Notes: a model not told the origin generated them from the sequence alone. Counted from the first letter of the stretch, positions 35,181-44,134 are shown. The stretch: 64,000 nt of DNA from Streptomyces roseofulvus (GCF_039534915.1 NZ_BAAAWE010000001.1:4960001-5024000), one strand, 5' to 3'. Numbers and translations are program-made.

Positions 35181-35398
35181 CGCGTACCCGCCGGGCACAG
35201 GCTCCCGGCCGTCCGCGGACCCGCCGGGCACAGGCCCCCGGCCGTCCGCCGGACCCGCCGCGCTCAGGGCTCCCGGCCGTCCGCCGGACTCGCGCTCAGG
35301 GCTCCCGGCCGTCCGCGTACCCGCCCGGGCACAGGCCCCCGGCCGTCCGCCGGACCCGCCGCGCTCAGGGCTCCCGGCCGTCCGCGGGACCGCCGCCC
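35168..35398. repeat. Seven-copy tandem repeat, 32-35-bp units
   Basis: CCCGGCCGTCCG begins at 35171, 35204, 35237, 35272, 35304, 35338 and 35373. Units 3 and 6 are identical over 35 bp; unit 5 resembles unit 1. The array fills the gap between the convergent icmB and DUF5691 genes and amplifies the 3' arm of the icmB terminator. Confidence 0.85.
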
Positions 35399-37012
35399 TC
35401 AAGCTCTGGTGTCGTCCAGTTCCGCGCGCATCCGGGCGCGCAGGTCCAGCGTCGCCACTAGTCGCTGGAACGCCTCCGCCCAGTACGCGCCCGCGCCCGG
35501 CGAGGCGTCCTCCGCCTCCGGGACCGCGGCCGCCAGCGACTCCAGCTGCCGGGCGGCCGCGGGGGAGAGGCACCGCTCCGCGAGCCCCATCACCCCGCTG
35601 AAGCTCCACGGATAGCTGCCCGCGTCCCGCGCGATGTCCAGGGCGTCGATCACCGCCGCGCCCAGCGGCTCCGCCCACGGCACCGCGCAGACACCGAGCA
35701 GCTGGAACGCCTCCGACAGGCCGTGCGCCGCCACGAACGCCGCCACCCACCCGGCCCGTTCCGCCGGATCGAGCGTCGCGAGCAGCTGCGCCCGCTCGGC
35801 CAGCGACGAGGTGCCCGGACCCGTCGCCGGCGGCACCGACGGCGCGCCGAGCAGCGCCCGCGACCAGGCCGCGTCCCGCTGCCGCACCGCCGCCCGGCAC
35901 CAGGCCGCGTGCAGCTCCGCCTGCCAGTCGTCGGCGACCGGCAGCGCCACGATCTCCTCCGGCGTACGCCCGCCGAACCGGGCCGGCCAGCAGGACAGCG
36001 GCGCCGACTCCACCAGCTGCCCCAGCCACCAGGACCGCTCGCCCCGGCCCGACGGCGGCACCGCCGCCACACCGTCCCGGCGCATCTCCTCGTCGCACTC
36101 GTGCGGGGCCTCCACGACCACCGTCGGCACGGCCGCCGTCCGGTCCAGGCCCACACAGGTCACCGCCCGGTCCGCCATGCGGCCCGCGAGCGCCGAGCCC
36201 GGCAGCGCGGAGAGCAGCTCGGCGGCGGTGGCCCGGACATTGCGGCTGCGGTCGGCGAGGGCCGCCTCCAGGAACTCCTCGTCCGCCGCCGAGAGGCCCG
36301 CGCGCAGCGAGTCCAGGAACATCAGCCGGTCCTCGGCCCGCTCCCCGGCCCAGGTCCCCGCGAGCAGGGCCCGCCCGGCCGCCGGATCCTTCGCCCGTAC
36401 GGCTCCGAGCAGCGCGACCCGCTCCGCGAACAGGCCCTCCTCCCACAGCTCCCGCACCGCGTCGGCGTCCTCCGGGTCCGGCAGCCTGCCGCCCGCGCCG
36501 CCGCCCCGCAGCGCGAACCGCCAGTCCGGGTTGAGCCCGGCCAGCCAGAGCCCCCGCGGCCCGGCGAGCGCCAGCGCCTGGGGCCGCAGGTCGGTGCGCG
36601 CCCTGGCCGCGTCGAGCAGCGCCGGCAGGGCGGCGGACGGCGCCTTGAAACCGCGCTCCACGGCCAGCGCCAGCCACTGCGGCAGCAGTTCGGCGAGGTC
36701 CGGCGCGGTGCCCCGGCGGCCGCCCGAGGGCGCGGGCGCGGCACGGCCGGCGAGCAGCCGGTCGAGCCGGCGGCGGGCCGCGGCGGGCAGCGGCGGGCGC
36801 GGGTCGTCCGGGCACGGAGCGGGCGGTACGGCGGCGGGGCCGGGGCGCAGGCCGGCGCGGCGGCGCAGGGTGTGGCGGGCGGCGGTGTCGAGCAGGGCCT
36901 CGGCGGCGTCGGGGCCGCGGGTGCCGGACGGCGGACGGCGGTCGGTTCCGAGCAGGGCGGCGGCCATCAGCGCGTCCCAGGCGGTGTCGGGCGGGGTCTC
37001 GGTCGGCGTCAC
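35399..37012 (-). CDS. DUF5691 protein of the MoxR/VWA/SWIM cluster
   Basis: 537 residues. GTG 37012 has GAGGAGG 5 bases upstream, decisive against the longer frame to 37165. Helical, repeat-like, with conserved segments WDALMAAALLGTDRR (start), RNVRATAAELLSALPGSALAGRM and DDWQAELHAAWCRAAV; the layout suggests a HEAT-like scaffold. It follows the SWIM gene after 73 bp on the same strand and is probably in its operon. DUF5691 genes typically sit beside MoxR/VWA genes. No catalytic motif is visible. Confidence 0.8.
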   Translation of the reverse strand: MTPTETPPDTAWDALMAAALLGTDRRPPSGTRGPDAAEALLDTAARHTLRRRAGLRPGPAAVPPAPCPDDPRPPLPAAARRRLDRLLAGRAAPAPSGGRRGTAPDLAELLPQWLALAVERGFKAPSAALPALLDAARARTDLRPQALALAGPRGLWLAGLNPDWRFALRGGGAGGRLPDPEDADAVRELWEEGLFAERVALLGAVRAKDPAAGRALLAGTWAGERAEDRLMFLDSLRAGLSAADEEFLEAALADRSRNVRATAAELLSALPGSALAGRMADRAVTCVGLDRTAAVPTVVVEAPHECDEEMRRDGVAAVPPSGRGERSWWLGQLVESAPLSCWPARFGGRTPEEIVALPVADDWQAELHAAWCRAAVRQRDAAWSRALLGAPSVPPATGPGTSSLAERAQLLATLDPAERAGWVAAFVAAHGLSEAFQLLGVCAVPWAEPLGAAVIDALDIARDAGSYPWSFSGVMGLAERCLSPAAARQLESLAAAVPEAEDASPGAGAYWAEAFQRLVATLDLRARMRAELDDTRA

Positions 37013-37085
37013 GTTTCCTCCTCGGTCCGGACTGGGCGCTCGTCTGTGCGGCGGCGTGCGGGGGGCGCGCACGGAGGGCGGGCGG

Positions 37086-38426
37086 TCACAGCAGCGGGAC
37101 CGTTTCCGAGGGGGCTTCCGGGGACCAGGCCGCCAAGGGGGTGAAGCCCCGGTGGCCGCATTCACCGAAGACCGTCAGGGGGGCGCCGCCGGAGAGGGCG
37201 AGGAGGCGCCACAGGCCGGGGCGGGACCGGTCGCCGCCGGTCAGCGGAAGCGCCTCGCGGCCGTCGGCGTCGGCGAGCTGCCAGCCGTACCCGGCCCGCG
37301 CGGGCACCACCCCGGCGAGCGTCACCGGCCAGGAGTCCAGCCACGGATCCTCCCGCAGCGCCCGCCCGTACGCGTCGAGCGCCGCCCCCACCGGGCCGCC
37401 CGGCGGCGGCACCGCCGGACCGCCGACCGGGACCAGCGACTCGCCGGGCTCCGCCCTGAGCTGTCCCGAACCCGCGTGCGGCGTCAGCTCGCCGTCCACC
37501 ACCGCGCCGACCGGCAGCGCGAGCGCGGGCGCGCGGCCCGCCGCGCCGAAGGAGAGCAGCAGCGCCGTCCGGCCGCTCCCCTCCCCGTACAGCCAGAGGC
37601 GACGGGTCGTCAGCCGGCCGTCCCCGGTGTCGTACTGGGCGAGGACCAGCCACCGGTCCCGCACCGCCGTGCCGCCGGGCGCGGCGGGCAGCCCGACCCT
37701 GGTCCGCACCGTCGCCGCCAGCGGGGCGGGCAGCCGGTCGGCGGCCAGCCACGCCCGGTCCAGGAGATGGGTGAGCGCGCACTCCTCCAGGAGCCGCACC
37801 GGCCAGCCCGGGCCGGAGCCCGGTATCGCGCCCAGCTCGCGGACCCGGCCCGCGAGCCCCGGCGCCTGCGCGTCGACCATGCGGGCCGCGGTCTCCTCCC
37901 ACAGTCCGTACCCCTGCTGCCCGGCCGCGGCGAGCCCGCCGCGCACCAGGTCCGCGAGGCGCCGCTCCAGCTCCTCGGCGCCCGCCGTCACCCGGGCCGC
38001 CCGCCGCTCCGCCCGCCGGCGGGCGGCCTCCGGATCGGCCGGCGGACCCCCCTGAGCCTTCCGCGCGGCCCCCACGGCCCCGGCCCGGCGCCCCGCGAGC
38101 CATCGCGCGGCCCACTCCGGCCGCTCGGCCCCGTCCGGCACGGCCGCGCCGTCGGCCGCCCAGAGCAGGAGCAGTCCCAGCACGTGCTTGCACGGGGCCT
38201 TGCGGCTCGGGCAGCTGCACGAGTACGCCGGGCCGGCGGTCTCCACGACCGTCCGGTACGGGGTGCGGCCACTGCCCTTGCACTGCCCCCAGACGGCCCC
38301 GTCGCCGCAGCCCGCGCCGCTCCACGGCCCGGCCGTCCCGAGTCCGCTCCCCGCTCTGCGCGAGGCCTCGTCAGGAGCCAGTGCCAGCACCTGCTCGACC
38401 GTCCAGCGCACCCCCATGGCATTCAT
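37086..38426 (-). CDS. SWIM zinc-finger protein (YehQ-like)
   Basis: 446 residues. The SWIM finger CxCx6CxH is at Cys70, Cys72, Cys79 and His81 (YSCSCPSRKAPCKHVLG). A long Ala/Arg-rich helical region (about 115-160) and a C-terminal beta-rich region (from about 245) follow. SWIM domains bind DNA or protein, including in recombination factors. ATG 38426 is chosen because the damage-type promoter TTGTCAGTG-N8-TACCGT ends 7 bases before it, making the gene leaderless; ATG 38417 is the alternative. First gene of the minus-strand arm, divergent from the lipoprotein and MoxR genes. Confidence 0.85.
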   Translation of the reverse strand: MNAMGVRWTVEQVLALAPDEASRRAGSGLGTAGPWSGAGCGDGAVWGQCKGSGRTPYRTVVETAGPAYSCSCPSRKAPCKHVLGLLLLWAADGAAVPDGAERPEWAARWLAGRRAGAVGAARKAQGGPPADPEAARRRAERRAARVTAGAEELERRLADLVRGGLAAAGQQGYGLWEETAARMVDAQAPGLAGRVRELGAIPGSGPGWPVRLLEECALTHLLDRAWLAADRLPAPLAATVRTRVGLPAAPGGTAVRDRWLVLAQYDTGDGRLTTRRLWLYGEGSGRTALLLSFGAAGRAPALALPVGAVVDGELTPHAGSGQLRAEPGESLVPVGGPAVPPPGGPVGAALDAYGRALREDPWLDSWPVTLAGVVPARAGYGWQLADADGREALPLTGGDRSRPGLWRLLALSGGAPLTVFGECGHRGFTPLAAWSPEAPSETVPLL

Positions 38427-38433
38427 GTACCTG

Positions 38434-38456
38434 ACGGTATTCTCCGGCACTGACAA
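38434..38456 (-). promoter_or_regulatory. PafBC/RecA-NDp-type promoter of the SWIM arm
   Basis: On the minus strand TTGTCAGTG (38448-38456), eight bases, TACCGT (38434-38439): a full match to TTGTCRGTG-N8-TAnnnT. Confidence 0.8.
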
Positions 38457-38597
38457 CGCAGTTGACCTGCTGGTTCGCCTCCGGAGGCCGACCCGGCGGC
38501 GCGGCAGCTTTACCGGTCCTTTACGGTGCTGTGCGGGCTCGCGCGAACCAGCGCGCGACCTTGCAACCGCACTGACCCGTGCAGGGGGAGTACCACC

Positions 38598-39011
38598 ATG
38601 AACCGCACCGTCCGCACCGCCGTCTCGGCCCTCGCCGCCCTCGGCCTCGCGTTCGGACTCGGAGCCTGTTCCGAGGCGGCCGACAAGGCCGCCGAAGAGG
38701 TCGACAAGGCCGTGACCGAGAGCTACGAGGTGACCTACGAGGTCACCGGCACCGACGTCACGTCCATCGAGTACCACGCCGGCGACGGCACCGCCATGCA
38801 GCCCCAGGTCGAGACCGAGAAGAAGCCCACCACGCCGTGGAGCAAGACGGTGAAGCTGCACGGCATCATGCCGCCCGCCGTCATGCCGGTCACCACCAAG
38901 CCCGCCGACCTCGTCTGCAAGGTCGTCTACCAGGGCAAGGTCATCAAGGAGGCCAAGGGCGAGCTGGCCATGGCCGGCGGCTGCGTCGCCGTCTCCCCGG
39001 TCTTCAACTGA
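38598..39011 (+). CDS. MmpS-like small lipoprotein
   Basis: 137 residues; ATG 38598 after GGGGGAG. A lipoprotein signal peptide ends with the lipobox LGAC (Cys24). The mature part (TYEVTGTDVTSIEYHAGDG, TPWSKTVKL, DLVCKVVYQGKVI) matches the MmpS-type beta-sandwich, with two Cys that could pair. MmpS proteins assist RND-type lipid exporters in mycobacteria, but no MmpL is present here. It lies between the two arms of the MoxR/SWIM cluster and 119 bp before moxR; a role in that system is possible but not shown. Confidence 0.75.
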   Translation: MNRTVRTAVSALAALGLAFGLGACSEAADKAAEEVDKAVTESYEVTYEVTGTDVTSIEYHAGDGTAMQPQVETEKKPTTPWSKTVKLHGIMPPAVMPVTTKPADLVCKVVYQGKVIKEAKGELAMAGGCVAVSPVFN

Positions 39012-39069
39012 CCCCTCCCGACCCGCTCTTCGGGCCCGAAACCCCCCTCCGACCTGCGGCGGAAGCCGA

Positions 39070-39092
39070 TTGTCAGTGCCGTGGTGCACCGT
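39070..39092 (+). promoter_or_regulatory. PafBC/RecA-NDp-like promoter of the MoxR arm
   Basis: TTGTCAGTG (39070-39078), eight bases, CACCGT (39087-39092). The upstream 12 bases TTGTCAGTGCCG are identical to those before the SWIM gene; the -10 differs by one base from TAnnnT. Confidence 0.7.
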
Positions 39093-39130
39093 GGATCGCA
39101 CAGCAGGTCGAACGATCTGGAGGGGGATCC

Positions 39131-40288
39131 ATGACCGTGCCCGAAACCATCCCGCAGCCCGGCGCCGGTGCCGTGACGGACACCGGCCCGGGCCGGCGGC
39201 GGCCCGCCGCCGAGGCCCTCCGGCCCCACGCCGAGGACGCCTTCGCCCACGAACTCGCGGCGCTCGCCGCCGCCGACGACCACCCCAGGCCCGCCCGCTG
39301 GCGCCTCTCGCCGCGGGCCGTCGCCACCTACCTCCTCGGCGGCACGCTCCCCGACGGCACCGTGATCACGCCCAAGTACGTCGGCCCCCGCCGCATCGTC
39401 GAGGTCGCCGTCACCACGCTCGCCACCGACCGGGCCCTGCTCCTCCTCGGCGTCCCCGGCACCGCCAAGACCTGGGTCTCCGAGCACCTGGCGGCCGCTG
39501 TCAGCGGCGACTCCACCCTGCTCGTCCAGGGCACCGCCGGCACCCCCGAGGAAGCCATCCGGTACGGGTGGAACTACGCGCGGCTGCTCGCCGAGGGCCC
39601 CAGCCGCGCCGCCCTCGTCCCCAGCCCCGTCATGCGCGCCATGGACCGGGGGGCGACCGCCCGCGTCGAGGAACTGACCCGCATCCCCGCCGACGTGCAG
39701 GACACGCTCATCACGATCCTGTCCGAGAAGACCCTGCCCGTCCCCGAACTCGGCGAGGAGGTCCAGGCCGTCCCCGGCTTCAACCTGATCGCCACCGCCA
39801 ACGACCGCGACCGGGGCGTCAACGACCTCTCCAGCGCACTCCGCCGCCGCTTCAACACCGTGGTGCTGCCGCTGCCCGCCAGCCCCGAGGACGAGGTCGA
39901 CATCGTCGCCCGCCGGGTCGAACAGCTCGGCCGCTCCCTGGAACTGCCCGCCCTGCCCGAGGGCGTCGAGGAGATCCGGCGGGTCGTCACCGTCTTCCGC
40001 GAACTCCGCGACGGCGTCACCGCCGACGGCCGGACCCGGCTCAAGTCCCCCTCGGGGACGCTCTCCACCGCCGAGGCCATCTCCGTCGTCACCGGCGGCC
40101 TCGCGCTCGCCGCCCACTTCGGCGACGGCGTGCTGCGCCCCTCCGACGTCGCCGCCGGACTCCTCGGCGCCGTCGTCCGCGACCCGGCCGCCGACCGCGT
40201 CGTCTGGCAGGAGTACCTGGAGACCGTGGTCAGAGAGCGCGACGGCTGGAAGGACTTCTACCGCGCCTGCCGCGAGGTGAGCGCATGA
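39131..40288 (+). CDS. MoxR-family AAA+ ATPase (YehL-like)
   Basis: 385 residues; ATG 39131 with GGAGGGGGA upstream. Walker A is GVPGTAKT (107-114). The Walker B position reads ARVEELTRIP (177-186), with Glu-Glu in place of Asp-Glu. Sensor 1 is LIATAND (219-225) and the Arg cluster ALRRRF (236-241) is a candidate finger. MoxR ATPases work with VWA proteins as chaperones for metal insertion or complex maturation. The stop overlaps the DUF5682 start as ATGA: first gene of a three-gene coupled operon. A closely similar arrangement is E. coli yehL. Confidence 0.9.
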   Translation: MTVPETIPQPGAGAVTDTGPGRRRPAAEALRPHAEDAFAHELAALAAADDHPRPARWRLSPRAVATYLLGGTLPDGTVITPKYVGPRRIVEVAVTTLATDRALLLLGVPGTAKTWVSEHLAAAVSGDSTLLVQGTAGTPEEAIRYGWNYARLLAEGPSRAALVPSPVMRAMDRGATARVEELTRIPADVQDTLITILSEKTLPVPELGEEVQAVPGFNLIATANDRDRGVNDLSSALRRRFNTVVLPLPASPEDEVDIVARRVEQLGRSLELPALPEGVEEIRRVVTVFRELRDGVTADGRTRLKSPSGTLSTAEAISVVTGGLALAAHFGDGVLRPSDVAAGLLGAVVRDPAADRVVWQEYLETVVRERDGWKDFYRACREVSA

Positions 40289-42621
40289 CGGCCCTCGCCA
40301 CGGCACCCGCCGCGGCGGACGCCCGCGAGCGGGTGGCCTGGCCCCTGCTGCTCGGGGTGCGGCACCACGGACCCGGCTCCGCGCGCGGAGTGGTCGCCGC
40401 CCTGGAGGCGGCCCGGCCCGACGCGGTGCTGATCGAGGGACCCGCCGAGGCGGACGGGCTCGTCGCCCTCGCCGCCGACCCGGAGATGCGGCCGCCGGTC
40501 GCCCTCCTCGCGCACGCCGCCGACGACCCCGGCCGGGCCGCCTTCTGGCCCTTCGCCGCCTTCTCGCCCGAGTGGACCGCCGTCCGCTGGGCCCTCGACC
40601 GGGACGTCCCGGTCCGCTTCGCCGACCTGCCCGCCGCCCACACCCTCGCCGCCTCCGACCCCACCTGGGGCGACGGCGAGGACGAGGCCGACGGCGCCGG
40701 CCGGATCGACCCGCTCGCCGAACTCGCCCGTGCCGCCGGCCGCGAGGACCCCGAGCAGTGGTGGGAGGACGTGGTCGAACTCCGCGGCGACACCGACCCG
40801 CTCGCCCCCTTCGCCGCCCTCGCCGACGCCATGACCGCCCTCCGCGAGCGGTACGGCCACGGCGGACACCCGCGCGACCTCGTCCGCGAGGCCCACATGC
40901 GGCTGCGGCTGCGCGCCGCCCGCAAGGAGTTCGGGGACGCCGTCGCCGTCGTCTGCGGCGCCTGGCACGTGCCCGCGCTCGCCCGGCGGGCCACGGTCAC
41001 CGCCGACCGCGCCCTCCTCAGGGGCCTGCCCAAGGTGAAGGCCGAACTGACCTGGGTCCCCTGGACCCACCGCCGGCTCGCCCGCCGCTCCGGATACGGC
41101 GCCGGCATCGAGTCCCCCGGCTGGTACGGCCACCTCTTCGCCGCCCCCGACCGGCCCGTCGAACGCTGGATGACCAAGGTCGCCGCTCTGCTCCGCGAGG
41201 CCGACCACCCCGTCTCCTCCGCCCACGTCATCGAGGCCGTCCGGCTCGCCGAGACCCTCGCCGCCTTCCGCGGCCGGCCCCGCCCCGGGCTCGACGAGAC
41301 CACCGACGCCGTCCGGGCCGTCCTCTGCGAGGGCTCCGACGTGCCGCTCGCCCTCGTCCGGGACCGGCTCGTCGTCGGCGACGTCCTCGGCGAGGTCCCG
41401 CCCGCCGCCCCCGCCGTCCCGCTCCAGCGCGACCTCAACCGGCTCCAGCGCTCCCTCCGCCTCAAGCCCGAGGCCGACGAGCGCGCACTCGACCTCGACC
41501 TGCGCGGCGAGACCGACGCCGCCCGCAGCCGCCTCCTGCACCGGCTCCGGCTCCTCGGCGTCGACTGGGGCGAACCCACCGCCGGACGCACCGGCACCGG
41601 GACCTTCCGCGAGTCCTGGCGGCTGCGCTGGCAGCCCGAACTGCACGTCCGGGTCGCCGAGGCCGGCGTCTGGGGCACCACCGTCGAGGCCGCCGCCACC
41701 GCCCGGGCCGAGTCCCGCGCGCTCGCCGCGGACACCCTCGGCGCGATCACCGCCCTCGCCGAGCGGTGCCTGCTCGCCGGGCTCACCGACGCCCTCCCCG
41801 CCGTCCTGGGCGCCCTCGCCGACCGGGCCGCGCTCGACACCGACGTGGCGCACCTCGCCGACGCGCTCCCCGCCCTCGCCCGCTCCCTGCGGTACGGGGA
41901 CGTGCGCGGCACCGACACCGCCGCCCTCGCCGGCGTCGCCGCCGGACTCGCCGAGCGGATCTGCGTGGGCCTCCCGCCCGCCTGCGTCCACCTCGACGCC
42001 GACGCCGCCGCGCAGATGCGGGACCGCCTGGACGCCGTCCACACGGCGATCGGCCTCCTCCCGGAACCGGCCGGCGCCACCGGGCCGGGGACCCTCGCCG
42101 CCCGCTGGGCCGCGGTGCTGCGGCGGCTCGCCGAGACCGAGCGGGTGCCCGGCGTCATCCGGGGCCGGGCGGCACGGACCCTGCTCGACGAGGGAGGGCT
42201 CCCGGACGACGAGACCGCCCGGCTCATGGGCCTCGCCCTCTCGCCCGGCACCCCGCCCGCCGACGCCGCCGCCTGGATCGACGGTTTCGTCGGCGGGTCC
42301 GGCGGCGGCCTGCTCCTCGTCCACGACGAGCGGCTCCTCGCCCTCCTCGACGGCTGGCTCGCCGGTGTACCCGCCGAGGCGTTCACCGACGTCCTGCCGC
42401 TGCTGCGGCGCACCTTCGGGGCGTACGAGCCCGGGGTGCGCCGCACCCTCGGCGAGCTGGTCGCCCGCGGGCCCGAGGCCGCCGCCCCCGGCCCGGCCGC
42501 CCTCGTCCCGGGCTTCGCCGCCGTGCTCGACGAGGAGCGCGCCGACGGCGTCCTGCCCCTGCTCCACCTCGTCCTCGGCGTCCCCGACCCGCAGGCGACC
42601 GCAACGGAGGCATCCGCATGA
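40285..42621 (+). CDS. DUF5682 protein (YehM-like)
   Basis: 778 residues, translationally coupled on both sides (ATGA with moxR, ATGA with the VWA gene). The amino terminus has the family signature LLGVRHHGPGSARGV and AVLIEGPAEAD, and a later CGAWHVPALARR. The His/Glu-Gly-Pro/His pattern recalls the TraB/ChaN-type fold, which is an inference. The rest is long and helical. Always associated with MoxR and VWA partners in the genomes I know. Biochemical activity unknown. Confidence 0.85.
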   Translation: MTALATAPAAADARERVAWPLLLGVRHHGPGSARGVVAALEAARPDAVLIEGPAEADGLVALAADPEMRPPVALLAHAADDPGRAAFWPFAAFSPEWTAVRWALDRDVPVRFADLPAAHTLAASDPTWGDGEDEADGAGRIDPLAELARAAGREDPEQWWEDVVELRGDTDPLAPFAALADAMTALRERYGHGGHPRDLVREAHMRLRLRAARKEFGDAVAVVCGAWHVPALARRATVTADRALLRGLPKVKAELTWVPWTHRRLARRSGYGAGIESPGWYGHLFAAPDRPVERWMTKVAALLREADHPVSSAHVIEAVRLAETLAAFRGRPRPGLDETTDAVRAVLCEGSDVPLALVRDRLVVGDVLGEVPPAAPAVPLQRDLNRLQRSLRLKPEADERALDLDLRGETDAARSRLLHRLRLLGVDWGEPTAGRTGTGTFRESWRLRWQPELHVRVAEAGVWGTTVEAAATARAESRALAADTLGAITALAERCLLAGLTDALPAVLGALADRAALDTDVAHLADALPALARSLRYGDVRGTDTAALAGVAAGLAERICVGLPPACVHLDADAAAQMRDRLDAVHTAIGLLPEPAGATGPGTLAARWAAVLRRLAETERVPGVIRGRAARTLLDEGGLPDDETARLMGLALSPGTPPADAAAWIDGFVGGSGGGLLLVHDERLLALLDGWLAGVPAEAFTDVLPLLRRTFGAYEPGVRRTLGELVARGPEAAAPGPAALVPGFAAVLDEERADGVLPLLHLVLGVPDPQATATEASA

Positions 42622-43787
42622 GCCACACCGCAGCCCCCGCCGACGAGCGGCTCCGCCGCTGGCGGCTCGTCCTCGGCGGCGCCGCGGCCGAGGGCACCGG
42701 CCGCGCCCTGTCCGGCACCGACGCCGCCATGGACGCCGCCCTCGCCGCCCTCTACGACAGCAGGGACGGCAGGGACGGCCGGGACGGCGGCGGTGAGCGC
42801 AGGGGCGGGCTCGGCGGCTCCGCGCCCTCCGTCGCCCGCTGGCTCGGCGACATCCGCAGCTACTTCCCCAGCTCCGTCGTGCAGGTCATGCAGCGCGACG
42901 CCATCGACCGGCTCGGGCTCGCCGCGCTCCTCCTGGAGCCGGAGATGCTGGAGGCCGTCGAGCCCGACATCCACCTTGTCGGGACCCTGCTGTCGCTGAA
43001 CAAGGCGCTGCCCGAGACCACCCGCGAGACCGCCCGGGCCGTCGTCCGCAAGGTCGTCGCCGACCTGGAGGCCCGGCTCGCGACCCGTACCCGGGCGACC
43101 GTCACCGGCGCCCTCGACCGCACCGCCCGGATCAGCCGCCCCCGCCACCGGGACATCGACTGGGACCGCACCCTGCGGGCCAACCTCAAGCACTACCTCC
43201 CCGAGCACCGCACGGTCGTCCCCGAGCGTCTGATCGGCCACGGCCGCGCCTCCCGGGCGGTCCGCAAGGAGGTGGTGCTCTGCATCGACCAGTCCGGCTC
43301 CATGGCCGCCTCCGTCGTCTACGCCTCCGTCTTCGGTGCCGTCCTCGCCTCGCTCCAGGCCGTCGCCACCCGGCTCGTCGTCTTCGACACCGCCGTCGTC
43401 GACCTCACCGACGCCCTCGACGACCCCGTCGACGTCCTGTTCGGCACCCGGCTCGGCGGCGGCACCGACATCAACCGGGCCCTCGCCTACTGCCAGTCCC
43501 GGATCACCCGCCCCGCCGACACCGTCGTCGTCCTCATCAGCGACCTGTACGAGGGCGGGATCCGCGACGAGATGCTGAAGCGGGTCGCCGCGATGAAGGC
43601 GTCCGGCGTGCAGTTCGTCGCCCTGCTCGCGCTCTCCGACGAGGGCGCCCCCGCCTACGACCGCGACCACGCCGCCGCACTCGCCGCCCTCGGCGCCCCC
43701 GCCTTCGCCTGCACCCCCGACCTCTTCCCCGAGGTGATGGCCGCCGCCCTGGAGAAGCGGCCGCTGCCGATACCCGACACCGCCTGA
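42618..43787 (+). CDS. VWA-domain protein, CoxE-like (YehP-like)
   Basis: 389 residues; ATG 42618 overlaps the DUF5682 stop. The amino half is helical with a short Asp/Arg/Gly repeat (DSRDGRDGRDGGG). The C-terminal von Willebrand A domain has a complete MIDAS: Asp224-x-Ser226-x-Ser228 (DQSGSM), the Thr of GGGTDI and the Asp of ISDLYEGG, so it should bind Mg and ligand. It is the expected effector partner of the MoxR ATPase. A hairpin follows at 43826-43850. Confidence 0.88.
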   Translation: MSHTAAPADERLRRWRLVLGGAAAEGTGRALSGTDAAMDAALAALYDSRDGRDGRDGGGERRGGLGGSAPSVARWLGDIRSYFPSSVVQVMQRDAIDRLGLAALLLEPEMLEAVEPDIHLVGTLLSLNKALPETTRETARAVVRKVVADLEARLATRTRATVTGALDRTARISRPRHRDIDWDRTLRANLKHYLPEHRTVVPERLIGHGRASRAVRKEVVLCIDQSGSMAASVVYASVFGAVLASLQAVATRLVVFDTAVVDLTDALDDPVDVLFGTRLGGGTDINRALAYCQSRITRPADTVVVLISDLYEGGIRDEMLKRVAAMKASGVQFVALLALSDEGAPAYDRDHAAALAALGAPAFACTPDLFPEVMAAALEKRPLPIPDTA

Positions 43788-43825
43788 TCCGTACGCCCAC
43801 CGGACGCGTGCGGAATCCGTCGCCG

Positions 43826-43850
43826 CCGGGCCACCCGGACGGGTGCCCGG
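43826..43850 (+). terminator. Terminator after the VWA gene
   Basis: Stem of 11 bp with one bulged C (43826-43837 with 43840-43850) around a 2-nt turn. Confidence 0.55.
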
Positions 43851-44007
43851 GGGCCGACTGAGGCCCATATCACATCCGGTGCGGGCCGCCCCTCACCTGC
43901 CGCACCGGCGTGGCGTGAGGGGCGCAACCCCCGTCCCCCGCCTGCCTCGTCGGGCCCGGAGGGGTCCGGCCGGAGGTCCACGGACAGCCCCCTCGTCCCT
44001 ACGTTCT

Positions 44008-44021
44008 GTGACCCGTATCAC
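44008..44021. promoter_or_regulatory. Crp-like site GTGA-N6-TCAC upstream of sucC
   Basis: GTGACCCGTATCAC, a full match to the Crp core consensus, 176 bp before the sucC start. Confidence 0.45.
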
Positions 44022-44118
44022 CGCCCGGTTGTGATCTGCGATTTAGGGACCCACGTCCCACGGGGATAACCTGCGAGACGGACATGCCGCGTCCACGGAC
44101 ACCGTGTACGCCTCCCTA

Positions 44119-44134
44119 GTGACAGCGCAGTCAC
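44119..44134. promoter_or_regulatory. GTGAC-N6-GTCAC dyad upstream of sucC
   Basis: GTGACAGCGCAGTCAC, an inverted repeat 63-78 bp before sucC. Candidate operator. Confidence 0.4.

Noticed and set aside
38462..38467. TTGACC as -35 for the MmpS-like lipoprotein gene
   Set aside because: No TAnnnT at 16-19 bp downstream and the start codon is 130 bp away.
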